A stretch of 64,000 nt of DNA from Thermothielavioides terrestris NRRL 8126 (lineage: Eukaryota > Ascomycota > Sordariomycetes > Sordariales > Chaetomiaceae), in the NCBI RefSeq assembly GCF_000226115.1, contig NC_016457.1, positions 2,666,001 through 2,730,000 of the forward strand, written 5' to 3'. The notes below the pieces were generated by a model. It searched no databases. It was not told where the DNA came from and saw only the letters and a list, made by a program, of their open reading frames with translations. The first letter of the stretch is position 1. Each line of letters starts with the position of its first letter. Below, one piece after another: positions 14,565 through 27,361 of the stretch. A program made the translations under genes and the position numbers.

Positions 14565-14570
14565 TATATA
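14565..14570 (-). promoter_or_regulatory. Candidate TATA box of NADP-GDH
   Basis: TATATA sits about 170 bp upstream of the gdh start codon in an otherwise GC-rich stretch. Position and isolation make it the best core-promoter candidate; the sequence gives no functional proof. Confidence 0.3.
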
Positions 14571-17011
14571 CCCAGGATCAGACAACAGGGTGGGGGAGAG
14601 GGTGAGGATGGAAGAGGCCGACCAGCGGCGGCGGGGGGCAGGAAGATGCACGGCAGAGCCATTGTTCGTTGCTCCGAGGACAGGTCGGCCGAAAGAGGAG
14701 AGGATGTTCAAGCCTTGCGCAGCTCGTAACTCCGTTTCATCACCCGGTCCCGACTTCGATCGGACGCGCCCGGCTGGGATGAAGTGGCTACGCCTTGGCG
14801 AGGGCTTTGCAAGCAGGTCGGAGCCCGCGCCGATTTTCGCTCGTTCTGGATGGACGGCACACCCAAGCATTCATCCCCCGCGCTGACTTGGCGCCGCTAT
14901 GCACCACCGCGGTGGTTACGCTGCGTTATTTGCCAATTATTGCCTGTGGGTAGTGGTGGTCATCATCCTCTCTTGCCGTGGAAGCGGCGATATCGGCCGT
15001 GTTTTTCACCCACGTCCCGTCCATCGCGCGGGAGCATTCAGCCTCGTTCTTCAGCTGGTCGTCCCTTATCGATACTGACGCCATGGGACTTTGATTGGCG
15101 ACCAACCCTGTTCAGATTTCAGTAGGAGAAACCCCATCGCTGAGAGGCACCCGCTCCTGCCAGCGATGTCGCGAGTTGCCGCAGGCTTGGTGGGGTTTGC
15201 GCTTGGCGTACCTAACTTATCCGCGGAAATCGATTGGTCGCCTTGACCACAGCGCGACGAGCGGGAGCTAGCCCGAGAGAGGCGTTACTTAAATCCATGA
15301 CAACTCGCCCGATCCATTTTCGCGCCTCTCCGACTTCGCTGGCCTGGCCTCCAGGCAACCTCGCCTCCGGATCGCCCCGAAACAGGCAACCGGTGATCAT
15401 CCTGCCCTGATGAACATCTGGGCAAAAAGCGTGGTAGCCGGTCTGTCGAGTTTCCGACCTTCACCTCACGCGCCCCGCTTATCTCGAGTGGTAATGCCAA
15501 CTGGTAATGAATTGACGCAGTCATGTCTGATAGGCAACTCGAATTGGCCCGTCCATCCTTGTTTGCTTTCAGCAAGACCTGTCAACATGTTCGTCCCGTC
15601 TCCTTGTCTCCTTCGTGTCTTTGGAGCAACCCCTGTCCAACCCTCCCCGGCAAGTCTACGATGTTTTCATCATCGCCAGTGTCGCCAACATCGTGATCAA
15701 GACCAACGCAGGAGCCCGATGGGAGAGTTGATGGCGAAGGTGACGAACCCTTGTCGAGCACTCGAGACCCAGTCCTACGGGTTGCTCCTGCTGTGCAGTT
15801 AACTAGTGGGTCAAGAGATGTAACCTTTAACTCAAGTTTCCGATCTTGGTCGGTCGAGAACGTGTTGAGTGTGGGGAAGTCTCGAACACCCAAACAAGGA
15901 GAACACCGTAGGAAGGGGAACTTCAGGCCTTTTAAGTATCTCGCTGTTGTTTCCGCTCCTGGGGCATCGTCTGTACGCTCAGGAGGCTGAGATGCCGGCA
16001 CTTGATGGTCCGCGCCGTCCTCTCCCGCTCCCGCGATACCGGGTTCATCCTACTGTTACACCACTACCGATTTCTTGCGTTGCCGACGGCGCGGTATGCG
16101 ACGCTCTCGACGCGCCAACGCCACAGCCCGCGCGCGGAAGTGCGGGTTTAAGTGCATGGTCCATGGCTCGAGATACCGTTGCACTAAAGCTGAGCTCTCG
16201 CGGTGCCGTCCCTGGGCCGATGAATTCATGTACAAAGCACGCAGTACAATCTCTCGTAGGCTTAGGTAGCTCTCTCAGTTCCGCAACCGCGGCAAAGTCG
16301 GGCAGCCTACCGTGTAGACAGCAAATGCGCTACACAATACATAGGTACTTGTATTAGTACGTTGCCTGCCACGTGTAACGTGATGGAACGTTCCCAGCAA
16401 CGCACGGCGTGAGTCGGTGTTGGCGATTCCCTAACTCACCCCCTTTTGCATACTAGGGTCCTGTCATGTGGGATAGGCAAGCAACTGTATGCACTGCTAC
16501 CCCACGGTAAAGTATGGATGCAGGCTACACAGTAGATATCACTAGTGTCGAGCAAGGCAGGGGTCGCGATTTGGAGGCCGTTTTCTGCAGTTGACTACAC
16601 TGACGGGATTCGGTGGGTACACAATGTGCATACGGTAGAGTCGGCGCTCTAGTATTATTGACTGTGGACAGCTGAAGACGGGAACGTTCAGCGCATGAGA
16701 TTGATAGAGGTGAAGGGACAGGATGTTGAAGTCCAACAACAATGATCCCGACGCCTTGACATATGAATACACTCATACCTTTAGTATGTATAGTATTCTA
16801 GCATAAGGTACTTTCCTTGCGTGGCGCTGATAATATCAACGGCACTCCTTCTAACCCTTTGCTTCCCTCCCTTCCCGAAGATATCTGTGGGTATACGTGA
16901 ATAGTGAAATACTCCGTAGAGACAGAGAGATCGACGACAGAAGTAAAAAAGCGGGTAGAATTGACGAAGGAAACCCATTCCCAGCAGATCCGCCGCAGGA
17001 TCCGTAAAAAG

Positions 17012-17078
<67 letters not shown>
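17012..17078 (+). repeat. Poly(A) homopolymer, 67 bases
   Basis: An uninterrupted run of A follows a short AAAAAG prefix. A tract this long is prone to length error in sequencing, so the exact number is uncertain. It lies about 350 bp downstream of the Rds1-like gene. No transposon body or target-site duplication is visible next to it. Confidence 0.9.
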
Positions 17079-17080
<2 letters not shown>

Positions 17081-17225
17081 ACAAAAAAGGGAAAAAGCCT
17101 CTGGATCAAGTCCGGTTTATATACAGGCAAAGTACCATGGGCCTGGAAAATAACACAGCCCACGTGAGAATCGAAAGTCAACAATAGAAATGGATATAGG
17201 ACGAGAAACAAGTCTCTTTTTGAGT

Positions 17226-17249
17226 GTCTGGTCTGGTCTGGTCTGGTCT
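17226..17249 (+). repeat. GTCTG tandem repeat
   Basis: Consecutive GTCTG units (about 4.8 copies) lie in the 3' flank of the Rds1-like gene. Confidence 0.8.
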
Positions 17250-17428
17250 AACAATGCCTGCGTTGATCCTCTGACCCCACGGTGAGCTGAGGAGGCTCAC
17301 CAGTCCGACGAGCGTGGAACATTTTAACCTCATGAACCGCTCACTGTATCCCAGGGAAGGCGACGAGCGAGGACCCAGGGCTTCTAGACCAGACCAAACA
17401 CCCACCGTGGCAGGAAAGCCGGCTGGCT

Positions 17429-18461
17429 TTAAGAGACCTGCATCACCATGGGTCCAGCCACGATGATGTCGTCGGTGAGCTTGCCCGTCAGCGGGCCGGC
17501 GCTGGCCAGGTTGACGTAGGTGATGCCGGCCAAGCCCTGGGGCACCTGGCAGCCGGCGGTCTGGTCGAACGGGGTGAAGACGGTGCCGCCGGGGATTCCG
17601 CCCGTCGTGAAGGCGCAGTGGCTCGCGGCCGACGCGGCGCTGCTCTGCAGCTGGACCGTCGCGCCGGCGGCCACCGCCTGCGCGCTCTGCCCGGCCGCCA
17701 TCGTCAGCGTCGGGAAGGGCGTCAGGATCAGGTTGCTGCCCTGCGGGCAGCTCTGGATGAAGGGCGCGGCGAGCGAGAAGACCTGCTTGGGCGAGAGCGG
17801 CGTGTCGAAGGCCTGCGGGACGGCGAGAGCGCGGGTGGCGGCGCGGACGAAGGTCTGGTGTCGAGCCTCGACGGTCAGGATGGAACCGGCGGTGGTGAGG
17901 ATGGAGCCGTCCGAGACGAGGGCGGCGGCACCGAGGTAGGCCGACACGCCCACATTTTCGAGCACCGCGGCAGTCGCGACCATGCCGGCGGCATCGGTGA
18001 AGCCGAAGTTGTACGTGCATTGCTGGACCGGCTGCACACCAGCCTGGGCGATGGCGCTCTGCAGGAGAATGACGTGCTCTTGTTCTGTTTCGCCGACTTG
18101 GAGGAGGTCGTTGATCTCCTGCTGGCTGAGGCCTAGCGCCTGAAAGTCTGTTGCTGGGAACTTGGCAAATCCTTGCTGGTAGAAGGTCGCTTCGAGCCAT
18201 TCAAGGGTGAGGGCGCTGTAGTCCAAAGGGTGATCGGTCAGTCACAGGCTCGTTCCTGGAACATAAGGGAGCGTAATCCTCTTACAATTGCAGGATATCG
18301 ACATCAGTCAGACCCAGGGCGGCGGCAGCAGCGTTCTGGCGTTTTGCGTGCTCATACATCTTCAACTGAGCCTTGCTCAGCTTGGGATGCGCTGGTAGCG
18401 CCGACGACACGGCAGCCAACCCGGCCACCACCACGCCGATGGTCTTTTTGATAGAAGGCAT
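17429..18461 (-). CDS. Secreted ferritin-fold (Rds1-like stress-response) protein
   Basis: Two exons (18461-18286, 18215-17429; intron GTAAGA...CTACAG) join to 320 residues. The N-terminus MPSIKKTIGVVVAGLAAVSS is a signal peptide with likely cleavage near ALPAHP. The body matches the ferritin-like group of fungal Rds1 proteins: FALTLEWLEATFYQQG early, then EQEHVILLQSAI, and later the alternating Ala/Gly/Ser-rich helices LENVGVSAYLGAAALV and ILTVEARHQTFVRA. Paired Glu and His residues in these helices are the usual di-metal ligands of the fold, but I cannot confirm metal binding. Schizosaccharomyces rds1 responds to nutrient and temperature stress; function here is inferred. The C-terminal third is Gly/Ala/Thr-rich and compatible with an extracellular protein. 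Confidence 0.85.
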
Positions 18462-21440
18462 GTTCTCGACGTCGGTCGATTAAGCTTTAGGCGGGTTTTC
18501 CCTCGTTTTGGTCCTCCCGACGCAAAGCGAGCGTTGGATCTAAGCTCAAAGGCCAGCCTGGCTGAAGAATCGAAAGGCCTGCTTGGGACAAGGTGTATTA
18601 AAGATATTACGAGAACAGACTGCTGGTGCCGGAAGCAAACTCTGGACAGAAAGAAGGACAGACTGAGCTGCTTGAATGAGAGCGAAAGCAGACCAGCGCT
18701 TTGAAGCGAGGGAAACGAACACGACGTGGGCGAGATGGGAGAGACGAGAGAAGAAAGAAAAGGCAACCCCGGCAATGGAACGTGGGAAACGAGCTCGAAT
18801 AAAGATGGGCTGCGCCAAGATGGCTATCTCTCCTTCACCAAGCGGGTGCAGACCGTTCCGGGACCCGCTTCAGGTCGAGTCCGCTCCCGCGGCACCCTGC
18901 CAAAAAGCGCGGGATCAGGAACATGCAGCGGCTACAAAGTAGAGCATTGCTTGCGAAGGGGGGATACATGTTCCCTACACTAGGCCGCACTAAGAACCCC
19001 GGCGAGCTGGATTTGCCCGGACAAAACTCTGGTTTCGGGTCCAGACTGCCTGTGCTCGAAGGGACAGGGGGCGCAGCCAAGATGGACTTCGGATGAGAAG
19101 GATGACGGGGAGTGACATCGTCGATGTTTCGTTTCTTCTCCCCCGTTCTGGACAGCCTTGCTACTGCAGACGTTGGGATGCATGGCCTTCGCTGCGACCC
19201 TTCCGGGGTTGCGCAACCATCGACCTGAGGCGGAAGGCGGCCAATCAGAGCGGAGCGGATGCTCGTTTAAAGGGTTTAAGGTTGGAACGAAGGCATCAAG
19301 CATCCTGGCTCGGCACTCCAGCTTGCCAGGGCTTCCCCTCGGGCTCCGCTCGGACTCGAGTGTGCGGGTCCGAGGCGCAGATTTGGATTGGCCACGGCGG
19401 CAAAGGCCAAGCCTGTCCAGGGGGTGCGCACGGTTACCGCGCCGGGGGTTTTGCGACAACGGCGCTCAGGATGCTCGTCTCAGGCTTGTTTCAATCTCAC
19501 GGACCGCATCGGGACCGGAGTAGCGCGCAATGTCTGCGTTGCGCAGACAACGGTGTGCGACAGCAGCAATCTGCTTCCGGACAATGCTTGCGAACCGCGG
19601 GTGAGCTGTGGCTCGGGAGTCGGGAAACCCATCTGGGCAGCGGGGGCGTGGGCTGTCACGAGCTAGCGGATAGCTCGCAGTCGAGATATGACGGTCTGTC
19701 TTGGGCGACGAATCTGGCAGTGTTTCCCGGGATTTAGCTCCTGTCAATTGATCATTGCCAACAAAAGAGGAATACAACCCGAGCCTTGAGGCTCCAAGTC
19801 CTGGAGAGACTGCGTCCTCGAGAGAGCCGTGCTGAGGAAGCGTCACCACCGACCGTGCTACCGCCCCGGACTCGTCATCACGGGCTACCGCATAATACCG
19901 GATCGACATGGCCGAGCTCAGCCGGTGTGGGTGAGCTTGCCTCCGGATCTGCCGCATGCCTCTTGCCTGTTGTGCGACATACGGATGCACGCCTGCTACA
20001 TAGATGCAAAAAAGATCCGATGCGATGCTGCGCCGGATGCAGTGTCCGTGCTGTGTTGGAGGGTCAATCAACATGTTCTTCTGGGATTATCCTCCAGAAC
20101 TGGATGGGGCTCCGCGTTCATGAAAAATATCCGCTTCGTCGGTGATCTCTAGGTCTGGCTGAGCACTGGGTGAGGCATGGGCTCAACTAGGTGTTCTGGA
20201 GCGGCATCCTGTGAGACGAATTGCAGAATTGGAGAGCCGTTGCTTGGTTGCTGGTCCGTGGTTAGAGGCAGAGGGAATTGTCAATTACGTCACCCAGGTT
20301 CCCCAACACTTCGATGGCCGCTCCTTCTGTCAACTCCAGAGCAGGTAACCACTAAAGAATGGAAGACAAGGACTCGGAGGCCATTGCCATTAGGCTGGCA
20401 TTAGGGCTACGACGCCTACCCGCTACGGCAGGTAGGTAATTGTGTACCTGTATCTATCGCTGTTAAATCCCACTTGTACAGTACAGTTGTAGCATGTAAT
20501 CACTTTTTCGAAATAGCGAGTTCAGATTAGAAGGAGAGACCTAACGAAGACTCGTCCTTGGATCTTCGCTTCAACGACTGTTTCCCATGGAACCAACCTC
20601 TCCTCTGTACCAAGCAACTAGCACCTGGCCTACTTCATGCTTGCCCCAGTCCACTGGGGCCCGTTACGGAGGAACCAAGCCTACACGGTAGAAGCCATCC
20701 CGGCCGTTCGATACCCTTCTCCATTATTGAATTGCGCCGGCTCCGTTCCTGATCTTACATAGTACCTAACCCCTGGCTTAACACTTCTCGCCTTAGCATG
20801 TCAGCGATGAAACCGACTTTTAGCTGACTCGGAAGACCATCGCTTGGAATAAAAGGGCCATCAGTGAACGCAGCGAGCGCCACCATGCACAAAACGATGC
20901 GAGTTCACTATTAGATGGCTGTCCTACGTGTTCTGCCTGCGTCCTCCCCGTCATTCTCCTGCCACTCTCTCTCTGTCTCCATCTTCCCCTGTCTCCCCTT
21001 TTTAGTTCATCCGCCACAACAGCAGCAGGCCCGGACTACTACCGTCCCGGCAATACTGCTCTGCTTGCACACCTCGGAATCCTTCCAACTCAGCACTGCT
21101 ATGTAAATGCACCACGCCGCCCATCGCATTACACACAAACTATACCATCTTGGTTGAAGGTCCGTATGTGGAGCCCCCTGTATCAATCTTCCACCCTCGT
21201 CTCCCTTCCCACAGCCGCTCGACTGCACATCTCCGTTTGTCTTGCTTCATCACCTCCCAGATCGATGGTAGGTTGTGCTCAACCAGCAGGAGCTCCGTCG
21301 ACACCAGGCGTTTGCACCCCGCGTGGGAGGCCTGAACTGTTCTACAGTGCGTATGGGTTGACCGACCGGATTGTCAAGCACCTTTATAAACACCCTGGTT
21401 AGCCTGGTCCCTTTTCACACATACTTGGGTCGCGGGGCAC
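18462..21440. other. Gene-poor intergenic region (3.0 kb)
   Basis: This stretch lies upstream of the Rds1-like gene and downstream of the Ssd1-like gene. The longest open frames (159-214 codons) are Arg/Ser/Gly-rich, overlap frames on the opposite strand and show no domain. I see no gene, repeat family or RNA gene that I can defend. Confidence 0.5.
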
Positions 21441-24400
21441 TTACGGCGGGCTCTTGGTGAGATCGGTCTTGAGAATGACAGGCACCCGCGTCATCTCCGT
21501 CACGTCCTGGATGTATTCACCACCCTCTTCCCTGAGCTTGAAAAGCTTCAGGTATCTCTCCTTGTTGCTCAGCCGCGTCTCCGGCGCGTCGGCGGTGGGC
21601 ACCTTGGAATCTGACCGGGTGCGGTGCAGGCTGCTGGCCGCATCCGCCGAGGACCGAGTTGGCGAGCCGGGGACGCTCTGCGTCGGTCGCTCCACCAGCG
21701 ACGCTCCGGCCATGGCCTCCGTGATGTCCGACGCGTTGTCCAGCGCGTTGTCCGACGCGTTTTCCGACGTGTTCTCGTCTTCGTCGTCGAAGAGGGCGTC
21801 GACGGCATCCGTCGACATGGTGCCCGTCTCCGTTTGCTTCCTGGCCGCCTCTTCGCGTTCCTTCTTGGCCTTCTCCGCTTCCTCGGCCTGGCGAGCGGCG
21901 GCGAGAGCATTGGAAATGCGCTGCGACATGGCAGCCTTGGGGCGTTCGTCTTCGGGCACGTACGCCGAGCTGGGCACGCCCTTCTCCCAGTACAGCTCCA
22001 GAATCCTCTTCTCCTTCCTGAACTCGGCCTTCTTTAGGGGCAGTTGGTCGCAGTGCACCCGCTTCTCGAAGCCCCACTCGGGGATCAGCACATCGAATGC
22101 CGACTCGTACACGCAAAGAACAATGCCTTCGCTGATGAGATCGCCGTTCACCTCCTGACGCTTCTTGTCCATGGCGCGGCAGGCTTCGATATGGATACTC
22201 TGTTCCTGCGCGTTCTGCGCCGAATCTTTCTTGTTGTTGCAGGCCTCGACCACCTTGACGAGCGCCTCCACGTCGTCGTTGTACTCAATCTTCCCTTCCG
22301 AAAGGACGGACTCCAGTTGACGGTGCACCAAAATATCGGCGTAGCGTCTGGTCGGGCTGGTGAAGTGGGTGTACAGTGGCAGGTTGAGTGAGTAGTGCGC
22401 CCAGAGGTGCTTGGCCGTCTTGCCGGCAATGAAATACTTGGCACGCTGCATCGACTTGAGGAGCAGCGTCTCCATACCCTTTCGGATGTCGGAGTCCTCC
22501 ACCCTGAACAGGCTGTTCTGGAGCGTGCCACTGCTGGACGGATCGATCTCGTAGCCAAGAGCCGTCATGCGTTCCACAAACGTTTGCAGACGGCGAGGAT
22601 TAGGTGCGGCATGCCTGCGCAACAGGGCCTTCTCAGGGAGCGCGCGAGCTAAGCGCTGCGCAACGTACGCATTAGCCTTGTGCATGAGTTCCTCGACCAT
22701 CTCCGTCGCAGGGGTCGTGTCGAAGAGGCTGTGCCTGACGGGGATGTTCTCGTCGTCCAGCTGCTGTAGCAGACGGAGAGGAGCGATGGGCTCGCCACCG
22801 GCACCTAGACGTGCCTCCCGGAACTTCTGAGTCAGTACCTGTAAGTGACCGGTTAGCAAAGCCACTCCCTGCATCCCCCCTAAGTTCGCCGGAAAAGGGA
22901 CTTACGTTAAGAATCTGGACGTCTTTGGCCTCCACAACATCATGTGTAAACCCAGCAGCGTTGGACAGGGCCTGATCCATCTGCGAAAGCGAGAGCTTGC
23001 CGCCGCTCTTGACAATACCCTTCCCAATCCAGGTATCGCCTTCCGTAACAGCGCCAGTGTGCGGGTTCACGTGGAAAACGACGCTGACGGTGAGGCGATC
23101 CTCCTTGGGGGTGAGCGAGCAGACCTCGCTTGAGAGCTTTGGAGGTAGCATGGCACAGAATCTGTTGACCAGATGAACTGCCGTGCCCCGCTTCTTCGCC
23201 TCACGGTCAACAAGGGAGTTCGGCCTGACGAAGTGCGTAACATCCGGCACGTGGATGCCGACCTCGATTTTACCGTCGGGCAGCGACTTGATATGGACGC
23301 CGTTCCCAAGCTCGGCCGAGCCGTCCAGATCGAGCGTAAAGACCTTCTCGTTCCGGAAGTCTCGGCGAGCCGCGATGGCCGCCTCGTCTTCCTTGGCAAT
23401 CGTCCAGTCCTGGAGACCGACACTGCGCAAGACGGCATCGGAGAACTCGTCGGACGAGAAGTTGTTGTCTCGGAGCAGGGCATCCGTCTCGACCTTGAGA
23501 TCGCCCATCTTTCCGAGCTTTTCCACCAGGGTGCCGAACGGATGCAGCGAGGTGATGGGCCAGCGCTTGATGCAAGCAACGAAAATCTGATCCGCGTATT
23601 CCTGATGCTTCTCGACGAAGTCGCGAGGAGCCTGCTCCGTGGGGATAGCGATCAGGGGAACACGCTTATCGGTCGGCTTAAACCACACAATCTTGGGCTT
23701 CTCCTGGGCTCGGGGCTCCTGGTGCCGGGCCAAATTCCCGTCCCGCGCAGCTCGCTCGGCCTCTTGTTTCTCCTTGGTAGCCTGGCTGCTGGGCCGGAGC
23801 AGACCCAGAGTGCCGGAGAACATCTGACCGGCCACGCGCTCAATGACGGCAACAATGTGGCCCGCGTAGAGCGGCTTCTGCTCGTCGCTGATCTCTTCCT
23901 CCTCGACAAGGAGCAGGCTCTGGCCCTCGACTTCGACGTCATCGTTCTTCTTCTGAGTGGGACGTTGTCTAAGACTGCCACGTCGGCGGATGCCACCTTC
24001 ACCAGCGTCGTTGTCGTTGCCATTACCGCCGACCTGGCTTGTGCCAGCAGTGGATCCGGAGCGCGTGTCAGTGATGTCTTTGCGCTTCTTCTTCTCCTCC
24101 TTCTCGCGCTTCTGAGCCCAGACCTCGTCAACATCGAGGAGCTCGACGGCGACCAGATCTCCCTCGAGGGCACGGTTACGGTCTTTGCTGCCGCAAATGA
24201 AGATGTCGGCATCAAGCAGGCCATCCTGGGTCGAGACATAGGCATCGCTCCGGTTCTTCTTGTTCACGCGAAGAATGCCCGAGACAAGCTGCCCATCGCC
24301 AAGGAGAGCAGGGAGGGTCGCCTGCGGCAGGTAGGGTGTGAAAAGAGTCTTGCGCTGCTGCTGCTGCTGCTGTTGGGGTTGCTGGGCCGTCAGCTGGGGA

Positions 24401-25804
24401 GCGTGCTGGCTGGCTTGGAGGCCGGCCATGTGCTGACCATTCATGGTCGCAACCTGGAGAGCCTGCAGCTGGTTCAGCTGCATGGGGTTGAGCTGCTGCC
24501 CAGCGTAGAGCCCGGGAATCATCATTTGGCCGGGGAGCTGCATCAGCTGGGGCTGACCAGGGTATTGAAAGGCGCCGAGACCGGAGACGGACTGATGGCT
24601 GAGCGAGCTACGGGTGCGATGGCCGGGCTGGAACGCGGATCCCTGACTCTGGCCGGCACCACTCGTCTGATCCTGGCTCTGGCCCTGGCCTTGGGTGCGC
24701 CAGTTGCTGTCAAAGTTGCGGGAGGAAGTGCGAGCGTGGCCTCCGCCGCCGCCGCGGCGAGGGAACTCGCCTCCAAAGCCGCCACGGCCGTTTGCGCCAA
24801 CAGCCATGCTTTGGCTCCGACCGTGACCACCCCGACCACCGCGGAAAGCCGCTGCGGGCGTGAGTTCCGCTGCGGGCTGCTGAGCGCTGGCTGCGCCTTT
24901 GGCCTCGTCCTCCGGCTTCTCGGCGGAGCCAGAAGCGCCAGGAGCAGGAAATTGGAAGCCGGACGTAGTGCGCTTCTGCTGGGCAATCTCGGCGGCCTTC
25001 TTGGCGTCGGCCAGAGCCAAGGAGTGCCGTCTCTGATGGCCGCCTCCAGCGCCGCCACCGCCCCGTCCTCCACGGCCGCCGGCGTTCTCCCTCCCCTGTC
25101 CTTGTGAGGTATCGAAGCTGCCAAAGGCAGATCCGGACGCACCAGACGATGGAGCGGGAGGAGGGCCCATGCCCATATTGGGGAGAGCCGACTGATTACG
25201 GCGATGTGACAGGGGTTGTGTCGGCGTAGCCAGGGGCACGTTCTGCTGGGGCAGCTGGGTCGGGAATTGGAAGCCGGCTTGGGGCGACATGTTGCTCATG
25301 GCGGCCTGGAGGTTGTAGGCGCCCGCGCCGAGCGGTTGACCGGGTAGCATGCCCATCTGCTGATAAGTAGCCTGGAGTTGCTGCTGCTGCTGCTGCAGGA
25401 GCTCGATCTGCTGCTGGATGGCCAGCTGCTCCACTGCGAAGAAAGGCCCGCGTCAGCTTTCCATCCACCTCGGGCACATCGCGATCCAAAGAAAGCGTGA
25501 GGGGGGCGGCAGCGCATGAGCCCAATGTCCGTCCATTGGACGAGTCGCAGCGGAAGTGCGACTTGGAGAGGGGCAGAGCAACGAAGAGTAGAAGCCAAGG
25601 CGCAGAAGCAAACAGCAACTTACTGCCGGGATTCGCAAACATACTCATCAAGGGGGTCAGCTCCGAGGGGCTTCTGCGATGGGCGATGTGCAGCCGGCGG
25701 CCAGCAGGACCGGGGACGCCTCCGGGCTGAGGCTGCTGTGGTTGCTGGATATGCGGCTGCGGCTGCTGCTGCTGCTGCTGCTGTTGCTGCTGCGGCTGCT
25801 CCAT
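21441..25804 (-). CDS. SSD1: Ssd1/GUL-1-like RNB-domain RNA-binding protein
   Basis: Three exons (25804-25624, 25433-22906, 22838-21441) join in frame to 1,368 residues. The N-terminal 400 residues are low complexity: two Gln runs, RGG-type stretches (RGGRGGGGAGG, FRGGRGGHGR) and sites such as RRHSLA and HRRNQSA that resemble NDR/Cbk1 kinase targets (HxRRxS). Cold-shock/OB segments and an RNB domain follow (IHVPDVTHFVRPNS, FCAMLPPKLSSEVCSL, HFTSPTRRYADILVHRQL). Family members bind mRNAs for cell-wall proteins and act with the COT1/Cbk1 kinase. The usual catalytic aspartate loop of RNase II (DxDDA) is replaced by FTLDLDGSAELGNG, as in other Ssd1 proteins, so it is expected to bind RNA without cutting it. 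The start was chosen at the first ATG; the first intron joins to create a Met codon. Confidence 0.93.
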
Positions 25805-27361
25805 AGTGGCGGTCGGTGTCGTTCACAGGCGGCAGGGAAACTGGCAGAGCAGGTATCTCCCGATGGATGAATGCACGTCGAGTGCGCGCGAAACAGGCTG
25901 TGTGTTCGGATGCGTGTGCCAAGGAGCAGTCGGCAGGCGGTGGATTGCTGTTGTTGTGGTTGGTGCTGTTGTCTACTGTGCCGGGTGATTTTGCTTCGCG
26001 GCGGCAGTTGCTCGCGCGGACAAGCTGGCGGGAAAGATTCGAGCCCAAAGAGGTTAATGAGAGATTGAAACAAAAGACAAGAGGGAGTGTTTGTCAAGAG
26101 AGATGGACGGGCTTGATGGCGGAAGGCTGGATGCCGGAAGCTTGGGGAGACAAAAAGGGTTGAAGGAGGGTGCGAGTGAGGAGAGAGCCCCGATGATGGC
26201 GATGACGATGAAGGCAGTCACTGCAAGTGGAAGCGGGAGCGATGAATGCTCCAGACCTGCCCGATCCTGGTTGCTTGCTCCGTGCTCAGTGCCCCAAGCA
26301 ACAGCTTTGCGCACTAACGATATCCGTAGTAGCGTCAGCGACAGCCTACCGGAAAGGGAGCAAGCGGAAAGTGGGGCTCTCAATCCGAGCAAGAACCCAC
26401 GAGGAGCGGGGCGCAAACCCCCCACAACAGTTGCTGAAGCTACGCAGTAGCTCGTCTTCACATGGAGACTCGAAGCTCCAAGTTAACTACAAGTATCTAG
26501 CTCACACGGGACTACTGCTCGAGCTTGCAGCATTGGCGATGTATCCTGGCCCATGTTGCCCAATTCACTTCTTAGATGAAGACATTGGTTGAGCTGAGGC
26601 AGCTTCAAGGGATACCAAGAGCCGCTTCCGTCAACGCGACCTCGGCGCCCACCGTCTCAGGGTGCGCTAGCGTTACCAGGTGGTTTCCACTCTTCCCCTG
26701 GCCAAGCGAATGATCACGAGTGGCTTCCCAACCGAGTGAGGCGCGACAGTGCAGGATGTCGCGGAATTCAAATTTTGCGGTGCACGGCCAAGTGAACAGA
26801 AATGCAACTGGGGAAAGCTCTTCATTGGGTGTACGGAATATCCCTTCCCTAGCCCTGCTGGGTGACGGACGATCTAGGCGCACATAACTGCTTGACTGGC
26901 GCCAGCAGCGCCTGTCGGATTTCCTGAACGCGGTGTTCGCTCCACGCGACCTACCTACCTGGTACCTACCTCCTAGTGCACAGGTAACACTTGTGGAACT
27001 ACATGGACAAATACCATGTGTTGGGGATGCTTGAGCCACCCCCTGATGGTCAAGCGCAGTCAAGCGTAAGGGGGGAGCTTAGCAGGGTTAGGGTTGGAAT
27101 GAAGTGTTGTGTTACAGTGCGGATCTGTCGTTAGCCGCCTGCATGTGCGGTTCGCTAACATTTATCCGTAACCCGACTGCATGATAACCAACTGGGTGGA
27201 CAGCCGCAAAACACCTGGAGGGTGATTCTAGTCTGCGCCTCCATTGGCGAACAAAGTCCAAGGACCGCCGTCGCGACGCACTCGCAACCGCGCCTCGCAA
27301 ATCGCCGAGGAGCATGGCATTATAGACGCCGAGCAAAGTCGAACTTGTGCCGCCCTCTATA
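25805..27361. promoter_or_regulatory. Divergent intergenic region SSD1 / GLE1
   Basis: 1,557 bp separate the two start codons. The SSD1-proximal part probably carries a long leader. A two-unit TTAGGG-like sequence lies at 27,085-27,095 and a (CTAC)n stretch near 26,950. I see no gene. Confidence 0.4.

Larger units (their letters stand above)
14398..17428. other. Gene-poor intergenic region with homopolymer (3.0 kb)
   Basis: This region is upstream of NADP-GDH and downstream of the Rds1-like gene. It contains a 67-base poly(A) run (17,012-17,078) and a GTCTG tandem array (17,226-17,249). Only scattered open frames under 200 codons occur, on both strands and without recognisable domains. I see no gene. 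Confidence 0.5.

Noticed and set aside
18980..20074. Several open frames of 120-214 codons on both strands
   Set aside because: Overlapping frames on both strands with basic, low-hydrophobic composition look like chance frames in GC-rich DNA.
23173..25107. 644-codon open frame on the plus strand
   Set aside because: Antisense to the SSD1 exon; Leu/Ala-rich with no motif.
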